A DNA stretch of 64,000 nt from Rhodocyclaceae bacterium (GTDB taxonomy: Bacteria; Pseudomonadota; Gammaproteobacteria; Burkholderiales; Rhodocyclaceae). This document shows, piece by piece, positions 35,673-43,680 of the stretch. The stretch spans positions 62,001 through 126,000 of the forward strand of contig JADKHX010000012.1 of assembly GCA_016721505.1 (NCBI GenBank). Reading direction: 5' to 3'. The notes beneath the pieces are model-generated. The model was not told the origin of the DNA. It made no database searches and was given only the letters and a program-made list of their open reading frames with translations. The stretch's first letter is position 1; the number at the start of each line of letters is the position of its first letter. Position numbers and translations under genes: made by a program.

Positions 35673-38063
35673 CTAATCGGATCGACGCCGCAAACGCAAT
35701 GCGTTACCAATAACCGACACTGAGCTGAAGCTCATCGCCAGCGCGGCAATCAGCGGCGACAACAACCAGCCGGTTAACGGGTAAAGCACACCGGCAGCAA
35801 CCGGAATCCCCAGCGCGTTGTAGAGAAAGGCAAACATCAAGTTTTGCTTCATGTTGGCAACGGTGTCTTCGGATAGATTCCGTGCCACGGCGATACCGCG
35901 AAGGTCGCCCTTGACCAAGGTCACCTGCGCACTGTTCATTGCCACATCCGTGCCGGTACCCATCGCGATACCGACATCTGCCTTGGCCAATGCCGGCGCA
36001 TCGTTGATGCCATCGCCGGCCATCGCCACCACCCGACCTTCGCCTTGCAATCGTGCAACGAGGGCCAGTTTGTCGGCTGGCTTAACTTCACCGTGGACTT
36101 CGTCGATACCTAAGCGAGCGCCGACGGCCTGGGCTGTCGTCAACCCATCGCCAGTCGCCATCACAATGCGCAGGCCTGCGTCCTTGAGTGCCGCCAACGC
36201 CTCGAGCGTGGTACTTTTAATCGGATCAGAGACCGCCAACAATCCTGCAAGTTGGCCATCAACGGCCAGGTGCATCACGCTAGCGCCTTCTGCACGCAGT
36301 GCTTCGGCTTCGGTCACGAGGCCGTCGACCGAAATCCCGAGCTGCTGCATCAATGCGGTATTGCCAAGCGCTAGTTGTCGTCCCGCAACTTGCCCCTGCA
36401 CACCGATGCCGGAAGCTGACTCAAAGTTATCCGGTTTGTCCAGCGTCATACCTTGATCTCGTGCGGCGCGCACGATCGCATCGGCAAGCGGGTGTTCGCT
36501 GCCTTGATCCAGACTCGCGGCCAGCCGCAACACTTCAGCTTCGGTGAATTCTGCACTCGCCACAGCGCGGTTGAAGCTGGGGCGGCCTTCGGTCAAGGTG
36601 CCGGTCTTGTCGACGATTAGTGTATCAATTTTGCGCAGTTTTTCGATTGCCGCCGCGTCGCGGAACAGCACGCCCTGCGTTGCGCCGCGCCCCGTCGCCA
36701 CCATGATGGACATCGGCGTGGCCAGACCTAGCGCGCAGGGACAGGCGATGATCAGCACCGCGACCGCATTGATCAGGCCATAGACCCAGCTTGGCTCCGG
36801 GCCGAAAAATCCCCAGCCGAAGAAGGTCAGTAGGGCGATGCCAACCACCGAGATCACAAAATAGCCCGCCACGACGTCGGCCATGCGTTGCATAGGAGCG
36901 CGCGAGCGCTGGGCTTGCGCGACCATTTGCACGATCTGCGCCAGCACCGTGGCTGAGCCGACTTTTTCCGAGCGCATCACCAGTGCGCCGCTGGTGTTAA
37001 GTGTCGCGCCAATCACTTTGTCGTCGGCGCGCTTGCTGACCGGCATCGGTTCGCCAGTGAGCATGGATTCGTCGACTGCACTGCTGCCTTCAACCACCAC
37101 ACCGTCCACAGGCACCTTCTCGCCCGGTCGCACCCGCAACAGGTCGCCAACATGCACGTTGCTCAAAGGCACGTCTTCCTCGCTGCCATCCGCCTTGATG
37201 CGGCGCGCGGTCTTGGGCGCGAGGCCGAGCAGGGATTTGATCGCCGCTGAAGTCTGCGAGCGCGCCTTTAGCTCCAGCACCTGACCCAGCAGCGTCAGCG
37301 AGATAATTACCGCCGCCGCCTCGAAATAAACGGCGACGCGCCCCATGACGACGAAAGAGTCGGGAAACACCTGCGGTGCGATGGTTGCCACCACGCTGTA
37401 GGCGAATGCCGCACCGGTGCCGAGACCAATCAAGGTCCACATGTTCGGACTGTGATTGATCACCGACTGCCAGCCACGGGTGAAGAACGGCCAGCCGGCC
37501 CAGAGCACAATGGGTATTGAAATGATTAGCTCGACCCAACTTTGCACGCCCATCGCCATCCACTGCAGTCGATGGCCAAACATGGCGAGGACGAAGGCCA
37601 TCACTGTCAGCGGCAGCGTCCACCAGAAGCGGCGCTGAAAATCGCGCAATTCCGGGTTGTCGTCGTCATCCAGACTGGGCAACTCAGGTTCCAGCGTCAT
37701 GCCACATTTCGGGCAGTTGCCAGGATGATCCTGACGAATTTCCGGGTGCATCGGACAGGTATAGATTGCGCCAGCAGGTGCTGTTTGCGCTTGTTCTGTG
37801 GCTGTTGCGGGGTTCACAAACTGACCAGGGTTGGCGCTGAACTTTGCCTTGCACTTTGCGCTGCAAAAATAATACGACTGTCCGGCATGCTCGTGCTTGT
37901 GTTCCGACTGCGCCGTGACCTTCATACCGCACACCGGATCCTTCAGCGCTTGCGGTTCATCTACCATTGCCGGTTTGATATTGCCAGTTGGTGCTGGCGA
38001 CACGCCGTGTTCACTACTATGTTCTGTGTGCGTATGTGGGGTCATGATCGGTTTAGTAGTCAT
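35673..38063 (-). CDS. copA: Copper-translocating P1B-type ATPase CopA with YHS and metal-binding N-terminal modules
   Basis: 796 residues. N-terminus: a His-rich lead, then a repeat-derived HGVSPAPTG (residues 19-27), a YHS domain (DPVCGMKV through FCSAKCKAKF, residues 41-85) and a zinc-ribbon-like metal-binding module (YTCPMHPEIR with NCPKCGMTL, 101-124). It lacks a classic HMA CxxC domain. Eight transmembrane helices with CPC in IIACPCALGLAT, phosphorylation site DKTGTLTEG, HP locus SEHPLADAI and GDGINDAPALAKAD. It exports Cu(I) or Ag(I) from the cytoplasm. The island also has a periplasmic oxidase also called CopA; the two are unrelated proteins. Confidence 0.93.
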   Translation of the reverse strand: MTTKPIMTPHTHTEHSSEHGVSPAPTGNIKPAMVDEPQALKDPVCGMKVTAQSEHKHEHAGQSYYFCSAKCKAKFSANPGQFVNPATATEQAQTAPAGAIYTCPMHPEIRQDHPGNCPKCGMTLEPELPSLDDDDNPELRDFQRRFWWTLPLTVMAFVLAMFGHRLQWMAMGVQSWVELIISIPIVLWAGWPFFTRGWQSVINHSPNMWTLIGLGTGAAFAYSVVATIAPQVFPDSFVVMGRVAVYFEAAAVIISLTLLGQVLELKARSQTSAAIKSLLGLAPKTARRIKADGSEEDVPLSNVHVGDLLRVRPGEKVPVDGVVVEGSSAVDESMLTGEPMPVSKRADDKVIGATLNTSGALVMRSEKVGSATVLAQIVQMVAQAQRSRAPMQRMADVVAGYFVISVVGIALLTFFGWGFFGPEPSWVYGLINAVAVLIIACPCALGLATPMSIMVATGRGATQGVLFRDAAAIEKLRKIDTLIVDKTGTLTEGRPSFNRAVASAEFTEAEVLRLAASLDQGSEHPLADAIVRAARDQGMTLDKPDNFESASGIGVQGQVAGRQLALGNTALMQQLGISVDGLVTEAEALRAEGASVMHLAVDGQLAGLLAVSDPIKSTTLEALAALKDAGLRIVMATGDGLTTAQAVGARLGIDEVHGEVKPADKLALVARLQGEGRVVAMAGDGINDAPALAKADVGIAMGTGTDVAMNSAQVTLVKGDLRGIAVARNLSEDTVANMKQNLMFAFLYNALGIPVAAGVLYPLTGWLLSPLIAALAMSFSSVSVIGNALRLRRRSD
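37982..38009 (-). repeat. Dispersed CCAGCACCAACTG repeat, copy 8 (inside the copper ATPase gene)
   Basis: Full form, ACACGGCGTGTCG followed by the exact core and GGCAA on the minus strand. Encodes HGVSPAPTG near the N-terminus, in the same frame as copy 7. Confidence 0.78.
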
Positions 38064-38155
38064 CCGGCAATGTTTGGTTTAAATTTCGAATTGAAATGTC
38101 GTACGGTATCGTTCGCCATGTGTCGAATGCAGCAGACATGGACAAACCTCTCGCC

Positions 38156-38827
38156 TCAGCCGCTTGCTTGATGTGTTGTGTCAGCGTCGGCCGCCTTGTC
38201 AAAGCGCGGAAAGAACCTGGGGGTTTGCTGGAAGTAGCTTTCATAGCTATCACCGAATTGCGCACGCATTTCCGTCTCTTCCGTAATCGCCAAGCGTCCG
38301 TACATATACAGCAAGGCCGGAAACATGATCAAAGTAAGCAGGGTCGGCCACTGCAACAAGAAGCCAAACAGGATCAGCACAAACGCCACATATTGCGGAT
38401 GCCGTATTCGTGCATAAGGGCCGGTAGTGGCAAGCAGACGATTGCGTTGTGCGTGATACAGGACATTCCACGCACTCGATAGCAAATAGAAGCCGTAGCC
38501 AAGGAAGATATAGCTGGCGATATGCATAACGCCAAAATGCGGATCACCTGTTTCACCCGAGAGCGTCGACCATAAATGCCCGGAGTTGTGCGACAGGATG
38601 TCCAGATTCGGATATCGGGTTTGCAACCAGCCCGACAGCAGGTAGATGGTCAAGGGAAAGCCATACATCTCGGCAAACAGCGCGACGATGAATGCTGAGA
38701 ATGCGCTAAATGTTCGCCAGTCTCGTGGCGTTGCTGGTTTGAAGAAACTGAACGCGAACATGATGAAAATTGCCGAGTTGAAAATCACCAGCACCCATAA
38801 GCCATAGGCCGACCCGTCGTGGCTCAT
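38156..38827 (-). CDS. Isoprenylcysteine methyltransferase-like (ICMT/NnrU-type) membrane protein
   Basis: 223 residues, about six transmembrane helices. The C-terminal GPYARIRHPQYVAFVLILFGFLLQWPT and ITEETEMRAQFGDSYESY match the ICMT/PEMT-like fold with its SAM-binding RHPxY and EE motifs. Proteins of this type recur in copper and other metal clusters next to DUF2933, but their substrate is unknown. ATG 38827 overlaps the end of the DUF2933 gene (ATGA), so the two are co-translated; the longer frame from 39052 covers that gene and is rejected. Confidence 0.82.
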   Translation of the reverse strand: MSHDGSAYGLWVLVIFNSAIFIMFAFSFFKPATPRDWRTFSAFSAFIVALFAEMYGFPLTIYLLSGWLQTRYPNLDILSHNSGHLWSTLSGETGDPHFGVMHIASYIFLGYGFYLLSSAWNVLYHAQRNRLLATTGPYARIRHPQYVAFVLILFGFLLQWPTLLTLIMFPALLYMYGRLAITEETEMRAQFGDSYESYFQQTPRFFPRFDKAADADTTHQASG

Positions 38828-39093
38828 GAGGATGCTCCCGGCTTGGTTTGATCGGGTTTCCCCGGCTCGACAGTGCTGCTGTGGCTGCCATGACCACCAT
38901 GCCCGTGATGCATGAACATATGCATCAGCGGACAGGCGAGCAAAATCAGAAATGGCAAGGCGCTGAAGAAATGCGCCCAATGTTCGGTCAGCAGAAAATA
39001 AGCTGCGGCGGCTCCGAACACCAACAATCCAATCGAATAGCGGGAACCCCAAAAACTCGGTGGAGTCGCATGCCCTGGGTGGTCATGGTTCAT
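38824..39093 (-). CDS. DUF2933 family small membrane protein
   Basis: 89 residues with two hydrophobic helices (YSIGLLVFGAAAAYFLLTEHW and ALPFLILLACPLMHMFM) and a Met/His-rich tail (HMFMHHGHGGHGSHS), the DUF2933 pattern. Function unknown; its constant pairing with copper resistance genes and the His/Met-rich end suggest metal handling at the membrane. Coupled with the downstream methyltransferase-like gene. Confidence 0.84.
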   Translation of the reverse strand: MNHDHPGHATPPSFWGSRYSIGLLVFGAAAAYFLLTEHWAHFFSALPFLILLACPLMHMFMHHGHGGHGSHSSTVEPGKPDQTKPGASS

Positions 39094-39106
39094 GGTGTTG
39101 ATTCCC

Positions 39107-39544
39107 TTACTTAGCTGCTGGTTTAGCCATCTGCTCCATCATCATCTGCATCATGTCCATGCGCTTTTCCATACCCTGCATGCGCTGCATCATCGGCTCA
39201 GCATCCGATCCACCGCCTTTTTGCATCATGCCCATGTCCATACCGTCCTTCATCATCGAGCAGCCCATGCCGTCGCCCATCATGCCTTTGGCGGCCTGCA
39301 TGTTCTCGTGCATGGTCTTCATGTGTTCGGCCACCAGTTTCTGCCGTTCGGCGTCGTCCGTGGTCTTGCCGATACGCTCGAGTTGTGATTGCATTTTCTT
39401 GACGTTGTCCTGCATCTGCTTCACCGGTGCAGCAGGTTTGGCGGCAGCGCTTGGAGCCTTGTCCGGATGGTGGGCATCCACGGCGAGTACCGGGTTGGCG
39501 AACGCGAGCGATGCCGCAATGATTGTCATGGCTAGTTTTTTCAT
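39107..39544 (-). CDS. Met-rich exported protein of the copper island
   Basis: 145 residues. Signal peptide MKKLAMTIIAASLAFANPVLAVDA, a coiled-coil stretch (VKQMQDNVKKMQSQLERI) and a Met-dense second half (AAKGMMGDGMGCSMMKDGMDMGMMQKGG and MQMMMEQMAK). Met clusters in the periplasm bind Cu(I), so a copper sponge is likely. No named family recognised. ATG follows ATAGGAGAATCACC. A CopR-type box points at this gene from 39777-39792. Confidence 0.8.
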   Translation of the reverse strand: MKKLAMTIIAASLAFANPVLAVDAHHPDKAPSAAAKPAAPVKQMQDNVKKMQSQLERIGKTTDDAERQKLVAEHMKTMHENMQAAKGMMGDGMGCSMMKDGMDMGMMQKGGGSDAEPMMQRMQGMEKRMDMMQMMMEQMAKPAAK

Positions 39545-39776
39545 GGTGATTCTCCTATTGGTTGCTAGTTGCGGCCCTGAGGCAATCAGGTTAGTAAGAC
39601 AAACTGCCCAAAATCAGTGTAGTTGTGGAAAAAATCCCTATTCTTGACGTGGGACAAAGCTAGGCCAATTTCATAGTGCTGTTTGTGGGCTTGCGCACAT
39701 TTCTGTCTGCATAAATGAAATGGAACCAACGAGTTGGACTCTAGCCTCGGAACGCTGACCGAAACATGACGTGATG

Positions 39777-39792
39777 ATTACATTTACGTAAG
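39777..39792. promoter_or_regulatory. CopR-type operator box, leftward
   Basis: ATTACATTTACGTAAG, matching ATTACA-N4-YGTMA. It points at the Met-rich gene at 39544, 233 bp away, a longer leader than for the other boxes. Confidence 0.6.
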
Positions 39793-39919
39793 CTTTTCTT
39801 ATGCATCGCATACCACCCTCACTGCCAATCACTTCAAGGCGCTCGTGTAACTTCAAGCAGGTGTCCGTGATTTCGTCAAGGCGGCTGCGCGCGACGAATG
39901 AAAAACACACAAGAAGATC

Positions 39920-39935
39920 GTGACGAATTTGTAAT
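39920..39935. promoter_or_regulatory. CopR-type operator box, rightward
   Basis: Reads GTGACGAATTTGTAAT on the plus strand, the reverse complement of ATTACAAATTCGTCAC. It ends 72 bp before the lipoprotein ATG at 40007. Confidence 0.65.
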
Positions 39936-40006
39936 CTTCAGGCCATGTTGCAGTCAGCATCGGCGCTGCAAAATCAAGCCATCCCAATCAGTTCAAGGAG
40001 ATCATC

Positions 40007-40354
40007 ATGAGAATCGCATTCACATCAATTGTGGCAGGAATCGCTCTGTTGAGCGTTACTGCATGCACCACTGCGCCACCAGCGAGGGACATACCGGAGG
40101 TGGTTGCCACAGCAAACACGCCAACCGAGCATCTCCAGATCGCTGACTATTATGCGCAGAAGGCCGCAAGTTACGACGCTGAGGCAAGTACGCACAAAAA
40201 GATGGCGTATTCGTACAACAGCTCATCGAAGGGGCAGGGAAATGCAATGGCATCGCACTGCAATTCCTTGCAGAGGAAATTTGTCGAATCCGCACAGGAA
40301 GCTCGAAGCTTGGAAAAGGCGCATCGCGAATTAGCTCGCGTTCCTGGCGGGTGA
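40007..40354 (+). CDS. Small lipoprotein of the copper island
   Basis: 115 residues. A lipobox is visible in VAGIALLSVTACTTAP, Cys20 being the lipidated residue. The mature part is helical with HLQIADYYAQKAASYDAEASTHKKMAY and ARSLEKAHRELARV. I do not recognise the family. It is alone on the plus strand, with CAAGGAGATCATC before the ATG and a CopR-type box 72 bp upstream, which ties it to copper control. Confidence 0.78.
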   Translation: MRIAFTSIVAGIALLSVTACTTAPPARDIPEVVATANTPTEHLQIADYYAQKAASYDAEASTHKKMAYSYNSSSKGQGNAMASHCNSLQRKFVESAQEARSLEKAHRELARVPGG

Positions 40355-40675
40355 TCACTGATCTTGAATCGTGATTCAGGCAACTGACTGGATCACGTTC
40401 TCGCTAGCGAAACGCCACCCTCGTCCTGCAAAGGGTTCGCTGCCAACGCGTGGCGATCAAGGTCTGCAATGAGCACCGACACTGGGGGAGTCGAAGGCGC
40501 GGCCTGACATCGTTCAGCTGAGCTTTTCTGTGGTTCCGGCCCGCAATACGTATCGGCGTCTTGCGTTGAATGCGCTGAAATTGCCATTTCTGGGATCGGG
40601 CTGAAAAGTTATTCGATGACTCAAATGCAACGCGACCCCCGTAGGAGTCGCGTTCACTCTTCGCCCTCCCTTCGT
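40355..40675. other. Intergenic gap downstream of the lipoprotein gene
   Basis: 321 bp without a convincing gene. The right half has an imperfect hairpin at 40629-40654 (AACGCGAC paired with GTCGCGTT) that could end transcription of the leftward copK gene; there is no T run. A 64-codon frame at 40393-40587 shows no family resemblance. Confidence 0.5.
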
Positions 40676-40972
40676 CTAGTGACCGCCCTTGTGCCCCTCT
40701 TTGAGCAATCCACTCATGCGTGCGACTTCGTCACTATTCATAATGAACTTCTTGCCGTCCTTGGTTTCCATCGAAGTTCCCTCTTGCATGCGGACAGCAC
40801 GGCCATTCTTGTCTTCCATAGCCATCTTTCCGTCCTTGAACACATAGAGCGTCACACCATCCTTGAGTTCAATGACATCTTTGGCAGCGGCACGAGCGGC
40901 ATCACTGGCGATTGCGGAAGCCGTCACCATCGTCATGGCGGTTGCCACCAAAAGCGTTTTAAGCATTTTCAT
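40676..40972 (-). CDS. copK: CopK family periplasmic copper-binding protein
   Basis: 98 residues with a signal peptide ending ASAIAS. The mature chain (DVIELKDGVTLYVFKDGKMAMEDKNGRAV, METKDGKKFIMNSDEV) follows CopK of Cupriavidus metallidurans, a beta-rich periplasmic protein that binds Cu(I) through Met residues and then Cu(II). It is expressed under copper excess in that organism. A CopR-type box lies 83-98 bp upstream. A second paralogue is at 41648-41944. Confidence 0.88.
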   Translation of the reverse strand: MKMLKTLLVATAMTMVTASAIASDAARAAAKDVIELKDGVTLYVFKDGKMAMEDKNGRAVRMQEGTSMETKDGKKFIMNSDEVARMSGLLKEGHKGGH

Positions 40973-41054
40973 TTTCGTTCTCCTTCATTTCACGTTGATC
41001 GAACCTACGTGGAGAACTTTAGTGTCGCGGCGCTTACGCCGTGATGACGCGGGG

Positions 41055-41070
41055 ATTACATTCGCGTCAG
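41055..41070. promoter_or_regulatory. CopR-type operator box upstream of copK
   Basis: ATTACATTCGCGTCAG, oriented toward the copK at 40972, 83 bp away. Its end overlaps the last codon of the membrane protein gene at 41067. Confidence 0.62.
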
Positions 41071-41537
41071 CTTTCGTGCGCTGTGGCGAATGGCGTTCGT
41101 TGAGTGGCCCAATGCCATGCAACTAGTGGAGCGACAAACCATTGCAGTAGGGGTGCCAATCCGACCTCAAGCCCCGGCACGATTGGCATGGCCGCAGCGT
41201 AGGCCCAGTTTTCCAGCGCCAGATTGATCCTTTCACTCAGGGCGGTGTAGGTCAGAGCGAGGCTGATCGTAATCGTAACAATTCGGCTCGCCGGCCAATC
41301 TTTCCGCCGCGGCGCGCGGCTCAGAACCAAAGCGCTGACGATTGCGCCAGCACCGATTAGCACATCACCCAAGGTGCAGTGAGCGACTGCGAAGGCGATC
41401 TGTTCAAGATGCGGATTTTGCCAAAGCGTGTAGAGCGGAAGTTGTGCGATCTCCCAGACCAAGCTGGCCACCGCCAAGCGCGGTAGATAGCGGAACAAAA
41501 TGAACCGCCATGATTCTGCATCCTCAGCCCAGTTCAT
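41067..41537 (-). CDS. Uncharacterised membrane protein between the two copK genes
   Basis: 156 residues with four or more hydrophobic segments (ASLVWEIAQLPLYTLW, LGDVLIGAGAIVSALVLS, IVTITISLALTYTALSERIN, LEVGLAPLLQWFVAPLVAWHWA). I do not recognise a characterised family; similar small membrane proteins occur in copper clusters. It is flanked by two CopK genes on the same strand; a terminator separates it from the upstream copK. Confidence 0.72.
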   Translation of the reverse strand: MNWAEDAESWRFILFRYLPRLAVASLVWEIAQLPLYTLWQNPHLEQIAFAVAHCTLGDVLIGAGAIVSALVLSRAPRRKDWPASRIVTITISLALTYTALSERINLALENWAYAAAMPIVPGLEVGLAPLLQWFVAPLVAWHWATQRTPFATAHES

Positions 41538-41587
41538 AGATGTATCGTGGATATGCGGTGTCCTTGACGAACAGTTTCGCCAGAGTG

Positions 41588-41615
41588 AAAAAACGAAAGC
41601 GCTGTCTTCCAGCGC
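41588..41615 (-). terminator. Rho-independent terminator after the second copK
   Basis: On the minus strand GCGCTG pairs with CAGCGC around a five-base loop and is followed by TTTCGTTTTTTC. It ends the copK transcript at 41648. Confidence 0.75.
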
Positions 41616-41647
41616 CTCCAGTCTGCTGCCAAGACTGATCGCTTCTG

Positions 41648-41944
41648 CTAGTTCCCGTGTCCCGTAATTAGCAGCGAGTTAAGCCACGCGACCTCATTAC
41701 CAATCATGATGTACTTTTTACCGTCCTTCCCTTCCATGACAACTTTTTGCTTCATGTGCGCGACCCGACCGAACTTATCTTCCATCGCCATCTTACCGTC
41801 CGCGAAGATGTAAAGCGTTGAACCGTCTTTCATTTCAATCATCTGCTTCGCTTCGGCGCGAGCGGCATCGCTTGCGATTGCGGAAACCGCAATCGTACTC
41901 ATTGCGACCGCCAACAAAAGGTTCTTAATCGTTTTCATTTCCAT
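41648..41944 (-). CDS. CopK family periplasmic copper-binding protein, second copy
   Basis: About 98 residues. Signal peptide to ASAIAS, then QMIEMKDGSTLYIFADGKMAMEDKFGRV and GKDGKKYIMIGNEV, clearly the same family as the neighbour at 40676-40972, with the signal region almost identical. ATG 41944 follows GAGAGAG; ATG 41938 is an alternative. The mature chain differs at many positions, so duplication is not recent. A CopR-type box is 76-91 bp upstream. Confidence 0.86.
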   Translation of the reverse strand: MEMKTIKNLLLAVAMSTIAVSAIASDAARAEAKQMIEMKDGSTLYIFADGKMAMEDKFGRVAHMKQKVVMEGKDGKKYIMIGNEVAWLNSLLITGHGN

Positions 41945-42019
41945 CTCTCTCAATTCGCATCAATCGGAACAACGCTTTGAACTTTAGTGTCGGAGCGCTT
42001 ACACCGTCATGACGAGGGA

Positions 42020-42035
42020 ATTACATTTGTGTCAG
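42020..42035. promoter_or_regulatory. CopR-type operator box upstream of the second copK
   Basis: ATTACATTTGTGTCAG, oriented toward the copK gene at 41944, 76 bp away. Confidence 0.65.
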
Positions 42036-42193
42036 TTTCCAACGGCAGCAATTGGCACAGGCTCATCGAAAAAGTGTACGACCGCGCCGACGCCATTCCT
42101 ATTACCGTCTGCCAATGGACATCTGCCGAAAAAGCCAGCACAGACCGAATCACATAATTTCGTGGTTACTACTGTTTTTCGTCGAGCGTCAAC

Positions 42194-42892
42194 CTAAGCT
42201 GTGCCTTTGGTCGCACGATAAAGACTTAGCGTGCCAAAAATTGTGCTAAAGCTCTGCTGCTCGGCCACGTCCTTGAATCCGGCTTGCTCGAACACTTCGG
42301 GCAGCCGACCGCTCACGTTGTCTTGAGTATTCTCGAAACCATCAAGTAGCTGGATCATAAAAAACAGGCCGCGCATCACGAGGTTGGACGGACGTCCCCA
42401 GTCGGCGATATGAAACTCCCCGCCCGGCTTAAGTATCCGAAACACCTCGCTAGCCGTCCGCCGCTTATCGGTCATCGGCAGGTGATGGAAGAACAGGCTT
42501 GAGAGCACGCGATCAAAACTTGCACTCGCGTACGGCAGCGCATACGAATAACCTTGATCGAATGTAATTGCGATATTTGCATCATGTGCTTTAGCAGCCG
42601 CAATCCGCAGTATGGCCGGGTCTCCATCGATACCGGTGAGCTTGGCCAAAGGGTGCTGTTGCTTGGCCATCAATGCGAGCGTCGCGGTGCCACAGGCCAG
42701 ATCGAGCACATCGTGATTCGCCGTAATGCGGGCTTGCGCAATCAATGCTTGTTTGAAGGTGTTTTCACGCGTGGTGCTGCCGACTACGGCATCGTAATAC
42801 TTCGTCAATGCGGAGAAACGCAAGGCCGGGACATAGTCGGCAGGTAAGCGGGAAGCCAAGTTATTTGCTCGGCTGAATTGCTGTGACCACAA
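42194..42892 (-). CDS. Class I SAM-dependent methyltransferase
   Basis: 232 residues. Rossmann-type fold with VLDLACGTATLALMAKQ (motif I, near residue 60), ITGIDGD-type acidic loop as LTGIDGDPAIL, and FDRVLSSLFFHHLP (motif IV). Substrate unknown; the general class is UbiE/COQ5-like. The ATG overlaps the end of the upstream cupredoxin-CusF gene by 32 bp, so it is probably translated after it, and it is the last gene of the leftward cop operon. Confidence 0.8.
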   Translation of the reverse strand: MWSQQFSRANNLASRLPADYVPALRFSALTKYYDAVVGSTTRENTFKQALIAQARITANHDVLDLACGTATLALMAKQQHPLAKLTGIDGDPAILRIAAAKAHDANIAITFDQGYSYALPYASASFDRVLSSLFFHHLPMTDKRRTASEVFRILKPGGEFHIADWGRPSNLVMRGLFFMIQLLDGFENTQDNVSGRLPEVFEQAGFKDVAEQQSFSTIFGTLSLYRATKGTA

Positions 42893-43640
42893 TAGCGCCC
42901 GCCGATTTTTCGGCCGAGAACATTACCTTGTCACCGGCCTTAAGTGCTTCCAGCATCGCAGGATCTTTGACTTGAAACACCATGGTCATTCCAGGCATAT
43001 CGAGATTTTTGATCTCACCGTGTTTGATGGTGATTTTCTTGTTGTCTTTGTCAATCTTGCGGATTTCACCTTCGGTCATCGCAATAGATGCCGAGGCTAC
43101 CGATGCGACCGGCGCGGCCACAGGCTTTTCTGGAACAGCATCAGTTGCCGGGACGGCGGCCATGGTTTTTCCACCGACGATTACCGCACCCTTCATCCCG
43201 GCCTCGTAGTGTCCCGGTTGCAGGCAGGCAAAATTTACCCTTCCAGATTTGGTGAATTGCCAAATTATTTCGCCGGTATTGCCGGGCAGCACGGTCACCA
43301 TGTTGTCGTCAGCGTGTTCCATCTCCGGATTCTTTTTCATCACTTCGTTATGTTCCTTCAGCTGCTTTTCCGTGCCCAAGACCATTTCGTGTTTGATCTT
43401 TCCTGAATTCTTGACCACGAACTTAATGGTCTCACCTTGTTTGGCAGTGATCTCTGCCGGTGAAAAGCGCATGGTATCCGTCATAACAACGGTGATCGTG
43501 CGCGTTACCTTGGCGGCATTGCCTAGTTGACCTATGGCACCTGCGTCACTGTGATGACCACCTGCGTGATCGCCACTAGCAAAGGCGGTTGATGCCAAGA
43601 ACGTAACTGATAGCACGGTAACGAGAGTATTCAATTGCAT
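42861..43640 (-). CDS. CopI-type cupredoxin fused to a CusF domain
   Basis: 259 residues. Signal peptide to AFASG, then a cupredoxin domain (residues about 47-155) with ligands His in KHEMVLG and Cys/His/Met in FACLQPGHYEAGM. A Pro/Ala linker (residues 160-186) leads to a C-terminal CusF-like OB fold with HGEIKNLDMPGMTMVF, giving His and two Met for Cu(I)/Ag(I). The domain pair suggests one protein that binds both copper oxidation states and delivers to CusB. ATG follows AAAGGAAATATC. Confidence 0.88.
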   Translation of the reverse strand: MQLNTLVTVLSVTFLASTAFASGDHAGGHHSDAGAIGQLGNAAKVTRTITVVMTDTMRFSPAEITAKQGETIKFVVKNSGKIKHEMVLGTEKQLKEHNEVMKKNPEMEHADDNMVTVLPGNTGEIIWQFTKSGRVNFACLQPGHYEAGMKGAVIVGGKTMAAVPATDAVPEKPVAAPVASVASASIAMTEGEIRKIDKDNKKITIKHGEIKNLDMPGMTMVFQVKDPAMLEALKAGDKVMFSAEKSAGAIVVTAIQPSK

Positions 43641-43680
43641 GATATTTCCTTTGGATTGAGGTGATAAAAGTGACGGCTGC

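Larger units (their letters stand above)
39545..40006. other. Divergent intergenic region of the copper island
   Basis: A 462-bp gap between the leftward metal-efflux genes and the rightward lipoprotein gene. It contains two CopR-type boxes in opposite orientation, each aimed at one side. A frame of 79 codons at 39671-39910 crosses one box and shows no family resemblance, so I treat the stretch as regulatory. Confidence 0.6.

Noticed and set aside
39671..39910. Possible protein of 79 codons
   Set aside because: Crosses a CopR-type box in a promoter region and lacks a ribosome site.
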